From Prunella strophiata (Eukaryota; Chordata; Aves; Passeriformes; Prunellidae), in contig JAZBQD010000026.1 in the NCBI GenBank assembly GCA_036583965.1, positions 3,407,400-3,471,399 of the forward strand: a stretch of 64,000 bases of DNA, given 5' to 3'. A model generated the notes under the pieces. It ran no database searches, had not been told where the DNA came from, and saw nothing but the letters and a program-made list of their open reading frames with translations. Within the stretch, counting starts at the first letter, position 1, and every line of letters starts with the position of its first letter. A program made the position numbers and the translations under genes. This document shows positions 13,454 through 27,004 of the stretch, in pieces.

Positions 13454-14166
13454 TGTAGCTGGGGGTGTATATTAAATTCCCATCTGTCAGAGCTGGGGCA
13501 GTTATCTCTGTTCATGGGGCAGTTTTCTTTATCTCTCCCACAGCCAATCCTCCCTCCAGGAGATCTCTGCTGTTCATGGGCCATTAATTATTAATTCTCT
13601 TCTGTCCATGGCCACTGAGTGTCCCTGCATGGCTGATAAAATTCCATCATCCCACTGGAGATGCTCTGCCCAGGGCAGGAGCCAAGCATTCCTGCCTGGA
13701 TGGAATCTGACCCTGGAACAGCACAGCAGCCTTTGCCCACTGCTGCATTCCCAGAGGAGCAGCTTTCTTCTCCTCTGCATTGCCAGAGGGAGAGCAGGCC
13801 CATCTGCAGCAGCCCTGGAGCTGCAGAGGAAAACTCCCCCCTTGTGCAGGATCCCTGCTCCAGCAGAACCAGCCCTGGCACTGCAGGAGGGCTGCAGCAC
13901 CATGGCATGGGACTGTGCCACCACCCTGACACACAGGGCTCAGCTCCTCTGCTGACTCTGGCAGGGTTGTTTTGTATTACAAAATTTTTATTTTTATTTT
14001 TCCTAATAAAGAACTATTATTCTGCTCCTATATCTTTGCCTGAGAGCCCCTTAATTTCAAAATTATAATAATTCAGAGGGAGGGGGTTTGCATTTTCCAT
14101 TTCGAGAGAGGCTCCTGCCTTCCTTAGCAGACACCTGGCTTTCCAAACCCAGACACTGTCCCAAAC
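13454..14166 (+). mobile_element. Probable solo LTR of an endogenous retrovirus (ERVL-like)
   Basis: Starts about TGTAGCTGGGGGTGTATATT and ends about CCCAGACA. It contains AATAAA near 14005 after a T/A-rich block, then the U5-like GAGAGGCTCCTGCCTTCCTT and AGCAGACACCTGGC. The pattern is that of common passerine LTRs as I recall them. No target duplication identified, so ends may be off by tens of bases. Confidence 0.55.
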
Positions 14167-15028
14167 TGAGAGCACTCACACTGTCACTGTTCACTTGAAG
14201 AAGCTGCAAGTTCAGTGCAGCCATGTGAAGATGCTTTGCCCTCCACAGTGACCATTCAGCTGCTTCATCTGGCCCAAATCTTCCACAATCCTGGTTAGCA
14301 GCTGTCTACAGGGATAGGCTCATCCAGGACTACCTTCCTGGTGCCCAGCTGGACCAGGGCTCAATCTAAGGTGGGCTTCACCTTCTGCTCTGTAAGGAAA
14401 GCAGGGGTGAGAAAATGGTTTGCTTTCCTCAGGGAGGATGGCAAGGAGCAGCTGAGGCTGGGGTTAAGAGTAACATTTCCCAAGGGAGAGAGGGATGTCC
14501 AGGGCTCAGAGGAGCACATTTGCTGCAGCTACAGCTGGGAATTGTCCTGGTGGCTGTGGGGAGTTTTAAGTCACTGCTCCACAAGATTCAGGAGCTTTCT
14601 GCAGCTGCTGAAATTCCCAAAGTGACGAGGGCTGAGTCAGAGATCCCAACCCTCCCCTTCCTCTCCCTGGTGCTCTCCCAAACCTGCATCTCTCATCTGC
14701 CCTTTCTAGCCAGAAAAGGCTTTGTCTGCACAGAAAACTGCATCACTTTTATGTAACACAGAGCCACAGCCAAGGCAGACACCTGCACAGAGCCTCTTCT
14801 GGTGCACCCCTTGTGCCAACTTTCAGCATCTAAAGCACCTCCTCCTGTTCCTGAGGGACAGCATTGGCAGTGTTAGGGCTTCACAGCCAGCCCCAGGACA
14901 GGCAATGGCTGCTCTTTGTCTCTGCCTCACTCTCCTTGGTCAGCAGGACAGAGGACACAGGTCCTGAGTGAATCTTTTTCCTTTCAGTCTCAGGGGAAGC
15001 ACTCCTGTGTGCTCTGCTGGGTGGCCAA
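14167..15028. other. Gene-free stretch
   Basis: Between an LTR and a CR1 fragment. The part next to 15029 may be further diverged CR1. Nothing else seen. Confidence 0.5.
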
Positions 15029-15441
15029 AGTGATGCTCCAGCCCCTCAATGTCTTTCTTGCCCCAAACTGCCCCCCAGCACTGGAGGAGTGGCCTCACCA
15101 GTGCCCACTCAGGGGGACAGTCACTGTCCTGGTCCTGCTGGCCACACCACTGGCTGGGACAGGCCAGGTGCCACTGGCCTCTTGCCCACCTGGGCACACC
15201 TGGCTCCTGTTGAGCTGCTGTTGACCAGCACCCCCAGGGCCTTTCCCACCAGGCACTTTCCAGCCCCTCTGCCCCAGCCTGGAGCTGCAGGGGCTGTTGT
15301 GACCCAAGGGCAGGACCTGGCTGACCCTCACACCATTGGCCTCAGCTCATGGACCCAGCCTGTCCAGATCCCTCTGCAGAGCCTTCCTGCCCTGCAGCCA
15401 ACAGTGCCTTATCAGAAAGGAGCTTCTTGGGGCATCCCACT
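15029..15441 (-). mobile_element. CR1 LINE fragment (near the end of ORF2)
   Basis: Reverse complement of the CR1 region reading AGTGGCCTCACCAGTGCCCA, GTCCTGCTGGCCACACCACT, GTTGACCAGCACCCCCAGGG, TTGTGACCCAAGGGCAGGAC and CAGCCTGTCCAGATCCCTCT. Reverse-transcriptase frame broken; a fossil copy. Confidence 0.92.
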
Positions 15442-16022
15442 GTGAGATCAGGCCTTGGAGGGAGCAGCAGCTGCATTTTGCAGGAACTGGGAATGCAGAA
15501 AGGAGCTGCTGGCAGGCTGCTGGTGCCCAAAGGGACTCAGCAAAGAGCTGGGTGGGTGGCTGGCAGCCTGGGAAAGGAGCCATTCAAAGGCAGAGGGAAA
15601 TATTTTTCCAGCTCAGGTGTGGTTTCCATGTTTCATATGCATTTCATTTCAGCTCAAAAGAGGAAGAAAATTTCAACTGGAAAACTAAGTCCTGGAATGG
15701 ACCAAAGAAGAACATTTGAGCTGCTGAAACCTTGCCCTGCTAAATTTTGTGTTTTGTTTCACTGCTGATCATTTAAATGCCATATATTTTGAGCTACAAG
15801 TGGACATAAAATTATGGAAAAAAGATTGATCAAGATTGACTGACTGCTGCCAGTGCCCCCCTTGTCCCCTGTTCCCCTTCCTTCCCCATCCCTGAGGGAC
15901 AGGACTGGGCAGACTGGAGAGGGAGCTCCTTGAGGGGCATGCCAGCCCATGGCTCTGCTGAAGGCAGGCAGGACACCCAGCTGGGCCATCTCCCCTCCAA
16001 ATTTTGGCTGGGGATGGGGGCT

Positions 16023-16042
16023 GGGGGGGGGGGGGGGGGGGG
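16023..16042. repeat. Poly(G) run, 20 bases
   Basis: Pure G20 within a G-rich stretch; could form a G-quadruplex, and its length is prone to sequencing error. Confidence 0.95.
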
Positions 16043-16365
16043 TTAATTTTGCTGTTTTGAACACATGCAGGCTGCTCTGCTCTGAGAGCATTGCTGTGGT
16101 CATTAAAAGCAACCACAGCACTGGCTCCCAGCTTTGATATCGTGCAGAGGGACAAGGGGACAGCTGGCAGCCCTCCAGGGAGTCCCAGACCCTCCTCAGC
16201 TGAGGACAATTGGCCCATTTGGATCGAGGTGAAGACTCCTGACCTGACTCCAGGTAAGGAGTGCAGCATCCTCTGGAGACAAGGGAAAGATCAAACCATC
16301 AGTCCCTGAAAGAGAAATAATCAGTGCAAGGAGCCTCAGCTGGAGGAAAAGCACATTCTTGCTCT

Positions 16366-16640
16366 CTAGAACTCCCTGAAAGGAGGTTGCAGTGAGGGGG
16401 TGTCAGTCTCTTCTCCCAGGTAAGCAAGTGACAGGACAAGAGAAAACAGCCTCAAGTTGTGTCAGGGCAGGTTTAGATTGGCTATCAGGGAATATTCTTT
16501 AACTGAAAGGGTTGTAACAGGCTAGCCAGGGCAGTAGTGGAGTCACCACCCTTGGAAGCATTCAAAAAATATGTGGATATGTCACTTGAGGACATGGTGA
16601 ATATGGTGGTGGTGCTGGGTTGACAGCTGACAGCAAGAAA
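16366..16640 (+). mobile_element. CR1 LINE fragment (3' end)
   Basis: Carries the CR1 series CTGAAAGGAGGTTGCAGTGA, TCTTCTCCCAGGTAA, GACAAGAGAAAACAGCCTCA, CACTTGAGGACATGGTGAAT and GGTGGTGCTGGGTTGACAG. Diverged and truncated. Confidence 0.9.
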
Positions 16641-19600
16641 GGTCAAATCTGTTACATCAACTCCTATTTTGTCTGAAAAAGTATTTGCTTTCAGCATTGG
16701 AAAAGAAAAAGAAGCTTCTCCTGGGGTTACTATTTTTGTGGCATTTATGGTTAGAGCAGACCCCTGCTGTCCTGCTTTTCAGGAATATTTTTGGATTTGT
16801 TGGTGCTCCTGCGGTGTCCAAGGCTAAAAATATTATTTGAGTTTTTGTTGTTCCTGCTTCCAGAAATAAACCAAACCCAAATCCCCAAACAGAACCTCCT
16901 TAGGGGTTGTTTAAAGGTCAGTTTAAAGAGTTTTTACAAGGTGGATTGGTGGGTTAAGGACACATACCCTGGAGCTTGGCATTGGTTTGGAGAAGCACAA
17001 GTGCCCAGCAGAGAGCAGCAGCAGGAGAAAAAACAAAATCATTTATAACCCTCAGTGCCCCCAGAGCTGCTGGTGTCCCTCTGGGGTGCTGCCAGCAGTG
17101 GCATTTGGGATCAGAATGAGCACAGGGAGAGGGAGCTGGGGGCAGGCAGGAGGGGAGGAAACTCTGCAGCAGCAGGAGCTGTGGTGGGACAGGGCGAGTT
17201 CCCCCCCAGAACAATCTGTGCACAGAAACTCCCTGGCATGGATTCCCAGCTCCAGATTCACAGCACTGAAACCTGCATGGTAAGGGAAAAGGTTGGGCTG
17301 GTTTTTTGTTTGTTTGCTCATTTTCTGAAGTGGCAGCTCGGATTAGAGCTGACACCAGGAGGATAAGCACTGAATCCTGGGCTAAATATTTCATTTCCAC
17401 AGATGCTGACATCAATTTGGTTACAAAGGCACTCTTTTGCTTTTTTTGCTTTTGTTTTGTGTTGCTTGCAGGCTTTCATTTAGGGCTATTTGTTTATTCT
17501 TTTATACAACCTCCTGCTAAATTTTGGGGTGGACAAGGGAAAATATAACTGAGCTCAAAAAATCAACTTGGAAGCAGAATGAGGTACATTACAAGGAAAA
17601 AAAAAAAAAGGTGAAGAAGAAAAACCCTAATAGCTCCTCTTTCTAACAGTTTTCATGGTCTTCATGCAAAGATCAAGGAGAGCTTTGCCCTAATTCACTG
17701 GCAGAGAAGAGATTTTGCTCCAGTAGCCCTAGAGATGGGGCTCAAATTTAGGCAGAAGGGAGTGGGTCAGGGTAGATCTCTCAGCTTGCTGTTCTCCTGC
17801 TCCATGACAGGACATCCCTGCTGTCAGAGAGCCCCATGCCATCCCACGCTGGGCTCCACCATGCCAAAGGTGTGCTCTGCCCCTCAGACACACAGGTGCT
17901 GCTGCTGCTGGGCCAGCAAGCAAAGGGCAGCTAAAGAAAGCAATGACACTGAGCAGCACAGCTCCCTTTTGCTACATTCCAGAGGATGGCTGGAAAACTT
18001 CACAAGGGAAATTATGTTTATGCTTCAATGCAGTGAGCAAAAAGCATCTCATTTCCCTGCTCTGCCATTCAGGCTAAATCCGTCTCTCCCTGACACGGGT
18101 CCATTTGGAATTCATCCACTGAACTTATCCTGGATTTCCACAGCAGCATCTGGGAGCAGAGCATGGAACCCTCTTGATTTATTTATCAAGGCTTCTGTGG
18201 GTTTGGGGTTTGTTCCTGCAGGAGGAACCTTCCTGCCTGTGCTTTATGCTGGGCTGGGGAGGCCTTGATGCCCATCCAGAGGGACAGAGCGGTGACAAGG
18301 CTGTCCTGTCCTGTGGCACTGCCATCCTCCTGTGGCATTGCCAGCTTCCAGAGCCCTTCCCAGGGTCTTTCCTGCCTGGGCTGTCTCTGACGTTGGTGCT
18401 GGTGCGAGGGAGACACAGAGGGATGAAAATAGCACAGCTCTTATCAGCCCTGCTCCGAGTTCTGCTTCCATTGAAACGCCTTTGTCAGGAGAACAAGAGC
18501 ACAAACCTTTGCTCTGAGCAGCTCTTTTACCTCCTGGCTGCAGAAACATCTCAGTGCCAGCAGTAACAGAGCCCAAGGCCTCACAACAGAGGCACTGTTT
18601 GGCTCCCAGGGATGCTCCTGAATTCTCTCCAAGCACAGCCCAGTGCTGGTGGCTCAGTTTGAAGGTTTCACTGGACATCAGTGAGATCAAAGAGGCCAAG
18701 TCCATCCTTCTGCCCCAGTTATTTTGGGGTAAGGACCAGCTTACACAAGAAGTCCCATCAGCCTGCTGTGGTCAGAAGACAGTCTCTGCATCTGAGTCTC
18801 TGAGTTCCACGTTTCACCTTCTTTTTGGGGCCAGTGGCTCCCTCTCTCATCTCCTCCCCTCACTTAGGAAAACAGCCATAAATGGTCCTTCCTACTTGGC
18901 AAAACGTGTCATCTCTGAATGCAATTCTCTCTGCCTTTGTGCAAGCTGGGATCTTTGTTAGCCTGGCACATCAGGTTTTCCCTTACAAGCACATTTAGGT
19001 GCTTGGTGCTCCAGAGCTTGGGCACATTCAGGTGAACACTCAGCTGTACATTGCTCTAGACCATGAGAGTGCCCCCAGTGTCTCCTCCTCATCCCAGCTC
19101 TATCCTCCTGCCTTCCCACATTACACACACAATTCCCACAGAACCTGGGGTGATCCTGCACTGGCTTTGGTCCCTACTCTCCCTGGGATTTCTGGAAAGT
19201 CCCTTTGCCACCCATGGCTGTTTTCAAGCAGGTGAGCTGATAATGCAGCTAACCTTTCCTTCTGTGCTTCCATTTGGGTGCTTGAAGTGGGGAAAAATAA
19301 AAATCCAGGGCTCTTAGGTGAGCATGGTTTGCTTCTCCCTGCCTCTGAGTTTTCCTTCAGGAGACAGGTTGGAAACCCTCACACCCTTTAGCTTAGAGTT
19401 TGCCTCAACAACACCTCATTTTACAGCACTTTGAGTTGAGGTGTTACAGAAAAATTCCTTCCCTGCCAGTCCAAGCACATTTCCATTAAATATCTCCCCC
19501 CTGCTCTGGAGACTATAGGAAAGTGAGAGCTGTACCATAATCTCTCCCTCACACCACACTGAATGTGCTTTCTTGCTCCATTCTTCCCACAGCTTTTTTG

Positions 19601-19800
19601 GCAGCAGCATCCTGAACACATCTGCACCCCCAGAGGGAGCCAGGCCAGGGCAGCTCCAGCTGAGACACCCACCCCAGGGGAAATTCTGCTCACAATTGCT
19701 GCTCCCACCTGTGTGACTGGGCAGCTGTCCTCAGCCATCAGCTGGATGGATTTCAGCTCTGGGCCTGAGCTCTCCATCAGAAAGGAAGGGGCAATGCTGT
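16641..19800. other. Gene-free stretch
   Basis: No gene, no recognised transposon. Short A-run near 17598. The many open frames are short and without domain. Confidence 0.55.
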
Positions 19801-20095
19801 TGTAGCAGGCCCCTGGCTGGGTAATAATTAGTATTGACTCTGTGATTCACAGAAGGTTGATCAATCTCTTTATTATGTATATAAATATTAAGAAACTTAC
19901 TGGTTTTATAGATAGTTATGATACACTTGGACCTAATTGGTCCTTTAATCTAAACACTATCACCATTGGCTAATTAAGAAACTTCTCTTTGATAAACAAA
20001 TCTTTATAACACATTTTACATGTTTACAACATTAGGTGTAGTAAGCGAAGATAAAAATTGTTTTTCATTTTTTTTTTTTTTCTGATTTTCTTACA
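19801..20095 (-). mobile_element. Probable solo LTR of an endogenous retrovirus
   Basis: A 295-bp AT-rich element that, read on the minus strand, starts TGTAAGAAAATCAG and ends GGGGCCTGCTACA, with AATAAAGAGATTGATC near its 3' end. The TG...CA ends and poly(A) signal placement are as in avian LTRs. No perfect target duplication was found, so the ends are approximate. Confidence 0.6.
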
Positions 20096-22764
20096 GCCTT
20101 TCCCAGAAAGGTCTGGGAAAGTTTTGTGTTGCTGTCTGTGGCCAGAGAGCTGCTAACACATCACCTTGTCAACAGCCTGGGCCAGGCACAAGCACAAGCA
20201 ACATTCAGCTGCTTAAAAGATGATTTCAGCAGATGGAAGTGATCCTGCCCAGCTGCCCATCACTGCTGACCACAGCTCTCTGTGAAGCGGAGCTGACAGT
20301 GTAAATTTTGGGTGGGAACAGCAACATTTGCTCATTGTGGCAGTGGATTCTTTGCTTTCTGTGCTGCTGTTGCCTCGTTGCCCCTGAATCCTGACCCCAC
20401 CACTGAGCTGCTCCCTGCTGGGTGCTGACAGCGTGGAGCTGGCACCAGGAGCAGGAATACTCTGGCTGGAATTGCAGCCTGGCCCCACCACCAAGTTCAA
20501 GGCTCTTCTCCAAACACTGTTTGTGCCTGAAGAAATCTCCATTCTGATGTTTTACGTGTTGGAGGGCCTTAGATTGTTCCCTTTCAGTGCTCACTCACAA
20601 AATCCAAGTGGGATTTTCCCTTTCCAGGCACAAGAAGCATCCTGCTGATGGGGGCAGCCTCGTGGGTGTGATAATTGCTGCCCACATCTGCCTCAGGACT
20701 GCAAACCATGCAGTTGCTGGGATGGGGGTGTGGAGAAAGCTGCTGTGATATTCCTTCAGCTGCCCTCTCCAAAAACCAGGCCTCTCCCTGGAAAAGCACC
20801 CACTGGTGAAGAAAAGGGCTGCTCTGAGTCACAATTCTTTCACCACACAAAAACAAGCTGCAAAAACAAGCAAACCCCTGAGCAACCACCTCATTCAATT
20901 AATCCCCACAGCTGTTGGACCAAAAGTAACCAGGGGAGAGGGAAGCAGGATGATCACATCCCTTTGCAAAGGTTTGTTCCCTGTGCAGGAAAGACCCCTG
21001 CTCCCCCCCTCCCTCTCCAGCTTTGGAGGAATTGCCCACACAGGTTTTATTTGGTATTTTCCACCTCTCTCCCTCATTTCACATCCCTGAGATTGCCCCA
21101 CCTTCTGTGCTGGAAACAAAGCCATAAAAGAAATTGGAAGAGAAAGGGAAAAGACAGCCCACTGATCCCCCAATTAGCACGGAGTGCTTAAACAGTCAGA
21201 ACTTTGCATTTTAATTGTAATCAGTCCAAACACAAAAAGCTGGAGTGACAAACCCCACAGCTAATTCCAGCTGATTAAATAACTCCCCATCCCAACTCTT
21301 GTGTGTGTTTCTGGTTTAATTCCTGGCCTCTGGACACAGCCCCACTGATAAAGGCAGTGCTTTATTTTTACTCTCCTCCACCCAAATCAGTTTGCTTCAC
21401 TGAATCCTGTTCCAGAGCCATGTCTGCACATCTGAGCTCTTTCCCCTGGTCTGGACCACGTCCTTGGGTGCCAGGAGCATCCCCAACACTGAAGCTCTGA
21501 CCATCTTTGGAGTTAACTTGGGTCTTCAGGTCCATTTTGTCAAATAATGAGTATCTCCAATTAGAGAGATCTCACTGCTGACCCGGGCCTGTGATTTGCT
21601 GGCTGACTGCCTTTGCTATGGAAATGTTTTCCTTTTCTCTAATAGAACTTCTTCTGGTGCAATTCTGCCTCCCATCCCCTCACTGTGACAATTAATTAGG
21701 AACAAATTAAATGAGGAAGAAACTCCATGGACCCAAGAAGAGCTCTCAATCCTCTGTGAAAAGCAGGACATGGTGCAGAGCCTCAGCTTGGAGCACAACA
21801 CACCCAAAGCAAGCCACAAAACCAAATTTCCTGGGAACTGAGCTCCAGGTTCAGATGTGTGGAGAGAGCACACCAAGAGAGAAGATTCTCAAGAAGCACT
21901 GAAAGCTTCTCTTTCCAGTATTCAGTATGGACACTTCAGTGCTGGATTTTCTGAGATGCTCAGGCCACTCTTCCCACCCCCTGCACAATAAAATGCCACC
22001 TTTAAACCCCTGTGAAAACAGTGACTCTTTCACCAGATCAGATTGCTCAGAGCCCCATCCAACCTGGCTGTGAGCATCCCCAACCTCCCTGGCCAGCAGG
22101 CTGTCAGGAGATATCACATCTAAGAGCAGGATCAAGGTGTGAACCTCTAATTGTGAGGCTGGCAGTTCCTTTTGAAGGTCCTGACTGAGAAAGCTGGGAC
22201 AGGCACTGGGAGGAAAAAGAGCTGTGAAAACTGTGTGAGGCCAGCATAGAGCCTGCAACACGTTCATTAAATGAAACAGCAGAGAAGCAGGCAGGAGCTG
22301 TAAGTCTGATGTGACATGACACAGGAAACCCCTCCTGAAGGGGGATCTGAGGGGCAGAATGCCTGGGAGCCCAAAATGTTGCTTTGGGGTAATCATGAGC
22401 CTGCAGAGGAGGAGCTGGCTGCTGAAGGAGGCAGAGGACTGAGGGTTTGGTGACCTCTCTGGTGCCCATTGTCCCTGCTGCTGCCTCACAGGAGCTGGAA
22501 TGAAATGTCAAGTTGGTCTTTAGAGCTTAGAAGCAGCAAGGTGCTGTGGCTGCTGTAGAGAGTTCACACAAGGATTTTCTTTGCTTACTGTTGATTTGTA
22601 AATTAGTTTCTTTAATTGAAGTGCTCCTTACCAAAGAACAATTCTTGGAAGCAAAAGTACAAGTGGGTGTGAGGGCTGTGCTCTCCCCTAGCATGCATCC
22701 CTGTCTGGTGCTGCAGCTGAGGGAGGAGCAGGTTCCTGCTCTGTGCTCCTCAGGAGGACAAGGA
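20096..22764. other. Gene-free stretch
   Basis: No gene recognised. The 212-codon minus frame at 21851-22489 has no family resemblance. A short CR1-like phrase (GAGCCCCATCCAACCTGGCT) occurs near 22052 but is too short to delimit. Confidence 0.55.
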
Positions 22765-22894
22765 GATGCCCAATGTCACCTCAGGGCTGCCCAATGTCAC
22801 CAAAGGATGCCCAATGTCACCTCAGGGCTGCCCAATGTCACCAAGGGATGCTCAGTGTCACCTCAGGGCTGCCCAATGTCACCTCAGGGCTGCC
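22765..22894. repeat. 20-21-bp minisatellite, 6 units
   Basis: Six units alternating between GATGCCCAATGTCACCTCAG-type and GCTGCCCAATGTCACCAAAG-type forms, so the array also has a higher-order period of about 41 bp. Confidence 0.96.
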
Positions 22895-25504
22895 ACTTCC
22901 CATCCTGCAGGTGCTCAACACCCTCAGGAACAGGCCTGGCACACACTTCAAACACGTCCCATTTCTGGATGTGGGATCTCTGGAACTCTTTTGGTTTAGG
23001 ACAATGTGTTCAAGGATATCAAAGCCCCAAACTGTGGGCAGTGCTGAACTTTCATTTCCTCCTGTAAGTAGGGCTGTGCTCACGCAAACACTCTATTTTT
23101 TGTTAGTCAAAGTGAAGAAGCAATTCTCACAGAAGGGTGGGAGATGGGGAGTGTATGGATTTACACTGAATCAGATATTTCATACAGAAAGGCTTAATTC
23201 TTTTTTTAGCCCCATAGGAAGAAAAGAAACTGAAGAAACTAAATAATCTCAGAGAACTGGGGTGGAAGGAAAAATCCTGATGCCACCACAGGCTCTGCAG
23301 TTAGTCACACTCAGCTCTCCTCCTCTGAGTGACACAGTCACTCAGCTCCCTCCTCTGCCCCAAGGGGTTGAGAGCAGCAGGTCCCACATCTCTGGGGTGG
23401 GCAGGGCACAGCAGGCTGCTCCACCCCTCTCATTCCCATGGCTCCCCAGTGTCCATGAGTGCCAGAAGGGTCACAGGAGGCAGGGCTGCATCCCCAGAGC
23501 AAGCTCTCCAGCAGCAGGTGGGGAGTGGGTTTGACCCTGTGCCTAGGAAAGGACTGGGAAATGGCAGGAGGCAGACAGGCTCCATACCCCCTCTGCTATC
23601 CCTATTTAAAGCCTTTCTGGCCATGTTCAGGGAAATTCCTCACCTGTGGGAACATCATGAGACAGCACCATGCACCTTATGGAAAAGGTGCTGGCCAAGG
23701 GAAGCTGCTGATGGAGGAGGAGGGAGAGCACCTGCACAGCTCCCCCTTGTCCCTGCTGCATGCACTGAGGGACCAGGGTGCTCAGGGAAAGGCCCCAGTT
23801 CCTGCTCAGATTTCTGCCTCCCCAGAGCAGCACAGCTCATGCAGTCATGCACACTTTCACTGGGTGCACTACAAGGTCACCACACCCAGGGACAGCTCCT
23901 CAAGCCTCTCTGCCAAGGTCTCCACAAAGGGCTGTTATCTACAAAGAGCTGACAGCCCAGACACTTGGCAGTATTGATCTGCAGCTGCTGATCAAGCAGG
24001 AGGACAGGAGTGCCCTGGGCACAGCTGGGGTGAGGAAATCTCTGGCCACTGAAGGGAACCCACTCTGCTTGTTTCAGTCCCCTTCCTAGTCTCTTGCTTT
24101 GTATTTACAGCAATAAATCATTTCATTAATCAGCCTGAAAGGGGAAATAGAAACCCAATGGATTTGTGGTGTAGGCAATGGATTTCTAGGGACAGAAACC
24201 CAAACCCATTACTGGAGCTCCCCATTCATTCATCTCCATTAGCAAATGCCTTTGCCTGCCGTTCCAGGCCCTGGCCCCCAGCTGCAGTGCCTGCAGGAGT
24301 CCTGTGGGGCATTTAACAAAGTCCCATTTTCCACCAGCTCCTGAGCAAGAAGGCAACAGAGCTCTCCCACCTCCCCATTACCCTGTGCAAAGCTGAACTC
24401 TGAAGTCCTGGGTACCACAGAGCATGTTTACCTCACCTGAGCAGCCCTGGAATGAGCTCATGGCTCAGCCCCTGCAGCTGACATGGGGAGAGCTGGGGCT
24501 GAGTTCACAACAAGTTTCACACCCCAGGCACACAAAAGAGCAAAGACAAAGCTCCATGGGCAAGTTTGGGGTGTGAGCACACCTGTGGTATTGAAAATAC
24601 TGACAGAACATTAAACAAAACAAAGGTGTTCAACCCACCAAGGACCCTGGCTCCTGTGACCTGGTTGGCTGCCACTGGTACCAAGTTCTTCCAGCTCCAG
24701 TCTTACTCCTACTTATTTGTTTTCTAACTATAACTGATAACTCTGCATGTCCTTCATTCCATCCATGCTCTTAGAAGCCTTTTTCCCCTCTCATTTTTAT
24801 TTCTGCTTTGTACTTTGCCTTTGTACTGTGCATCCATCCTGTCTTTCTCTGTTTGCCTTCTGGCTGAAACACTTATCCAGCTGAGGTTTCCCCCTCCTAA
24901 GACTTTCCCATCCTCCTGGAAAGCTTACAGAAGTGCTGAGGCTGCAAGCTCTGTTCCCTCTCAGGAAGATGCATGGAGCAGGTGGGGTTGCTGTCCTGGG
25001 ACTGTGGGCTGCTCTCAGGTTAATTTGTGAAATTACCTTCAGACTCAGCAGCTGCTGGGGCTGTTAGTACTTCAAGAGAGAAGAAAAATGCTGATGGGAA
25101 CAGCTGCCTCAGTGATTTATAAACCATACAAGAACATCTAAGCTCTGGAGGGAGCTGCATATGGAAGGGGATTTTCTTGTGAATGACCTTCTTTAAGAAA
25201 AGGTATCAGGCACAGGTTTGAGGGGAAATTGCAAAAGACTCCCTGAGTGGTGAGAATTTCACCTTCCTTTTGCCTGTCTACACATCATTCCCCTGCATTC
25301 ATGCAGGAATGACAATGAAGTGCTGATCTAATTTTCCTAATTCTCTTCTCTAAGACACAGTCCACTCACCTCTAAGGTCTGCCAAGATGCTTTTCACTAT
25401 CCCAGCACCTCAACATGACCTGGGAACTTTGTGTAGTGGCAAGTAGACAATGTGTGTGCAAATGTAGGGTGATGGGGTGATGGTGAAACATCCTCGTTCT
25501 GTTT
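22895..25504. other. Gene-free stretch
   Basis: Open frames of up to 207 codons (23329-23952) show no domain and no splice-supported structure. No repeat recognised. Confidence 0.6.
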
Positions 25505-25745
25505 GATCATGGAGTCCCAGGATGGTTTATGTTGGAAGGGACCATCTTGTTCCACCCCCTGCCATGGCAGGGACACCTTCCACCATCCCAGGCTGCTCCA
25601 AGCCCCATCCAGCCTGGCCTAGGAAACTTCCAGGGATCCAGGGGCAGCCCCAGCTTCTCTGTCACCTTGTGCCACAGCCTCACTGCCCTCACAGAGAAGA
25701 ATTTCCTAAGTTTAAAGTTTAAATCCATTCTCCTTCCTGACACCC
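25505..25745 (-). mobile_element. CR1 LINE fragment (3' end)
   Basis: Reads as the reverse complement of a CR1 3' end: a GGTTTATGTTGGAAGGGACC-type start, then GCCATGGCAGGGACACCTTC, AAGCCCCATCCAGCCTGGCC and TTCCAGGGATCCAGGGGCAG, then AAGAATTTCCTAAG. Truncated, non-coding. Confidence 0.9.
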
Positions 25746-26686
25746 TCCTTTGGGCATCCTTTCCATACAATTGGGGTGACCTGAGGTGCACAAGAGCTTC
25801 TGCCAGTGCAGCACTCACATTGTCATTATGGGTTATGGGAGTTCCTCCCTAACATGCCCAGCAGATACCTTCTCCTGCCTCCAAGGAATCCAAGGAGCTC
25901 CATGTGGACAATAAAAAATGTTGGGATGACAATCCTGTCTCCTCTTTTTGAACCATTACCAGAGCAGGAGCAAACTCTTCCAGCAGGAATCTGGGTGCCT
26001 TCCCCACCAAGACCACAACTGCTCAGATTCTGCTGTGCTCCAGTGGAACAGGATCTGCACCAGGGGGTCTGCAGACCTGAGTTCTGCATTTCTGTTTTTT
26101 CTGTTTATACCATCCTTGTGTGGTCACTCTTGCTCTGTCCTGAGGCATCCACGTGCTCCAGGAATGTGAATCATCTTCGCTGTTTCATAACGTGAAGCCA
26201 GGTGGAAACTTCCTCCAACAAGAATGTAAACATGAGCAGCCCTGGGCTTGTGTCACCCTGGCTTGTACTGCATTAATTACACTTGTTCCTTTGTCCAGCA
26301 AAGCTGGTCAGAAATACTGTGCTGAGAGAGTCCAGGAGGGGACAGTTATATTCTCCTGTGAGGATTTGGGGGTGGACACATATTTATTTTGCAGGGAAAG
26401 GGATCTTAGGAGGTTTTGGACTGGGTACAGAAACCTGTTAGATACAAATATTCAGTAATCATGAGTTATTTGCCTTTCTGCTTCTCCAAAATCTTGTTTT
26501 TGACTTGAAACCTATTACCTCAGTAATAATCATTTAATGACAGATTCTTTTAATTTATCTTCTGGTAGAAGGCTCCAGCAGTCACATTTATGAGAGTTTG
26601 TCTCCATGACAGAAACTTACTTTTTGTTTTTAAATGCAAACACAGCCCTGGATATATTCCCATGAATCTAAGAACATGTTGTTGTG

Positions 26687-26688
<2 letters not shown>

Positions 26689-26717
<29 letters not shown>
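26689..26717. repeat. Poly(T) run, 29 bases
   Basis: Uninterrupted T homopolymer; nothing else recognised around it. Confidence 0.95.
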
Positions 26718-27004
26718 GAAGAAGGACTTAGAACTAGGCTCATGATTAATTCACCAAATTAAATTAAACCAGTTGGCAACTCTGATTTAAAGTTGGCTCA
26801 TTTTCACCCATCTGACTTCAAAATGGCAGAATGGATTTTGCTCAAAGTGTAGAATTTAAAAAAAAATTGCCTTGGGAAAAGGAATAAAAATATGAACTAA
26901 TAATAGTGTGCATGCTGCAGTGTTAAGCAGAAGAAGCAGGTGCACAGCAGGTGAGGGTGGCTGTGCCAGCCCAGGCTGGTTGCAGGTGCAGAGCTGAGAT
27001 GCCC

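Noticed and set aside
21851..22489. 212-codon minus-strand frame
   Set aside because: No family resemblance, no conserved motif; chance open frame in GC-moderate DNA.
22765..22894. Regular short repeats considered as CRISPR array
   Set aside because: Units are contiguous without spacers, in a vertebrate genome; the same applies to the arrays at 30175 and 53141.
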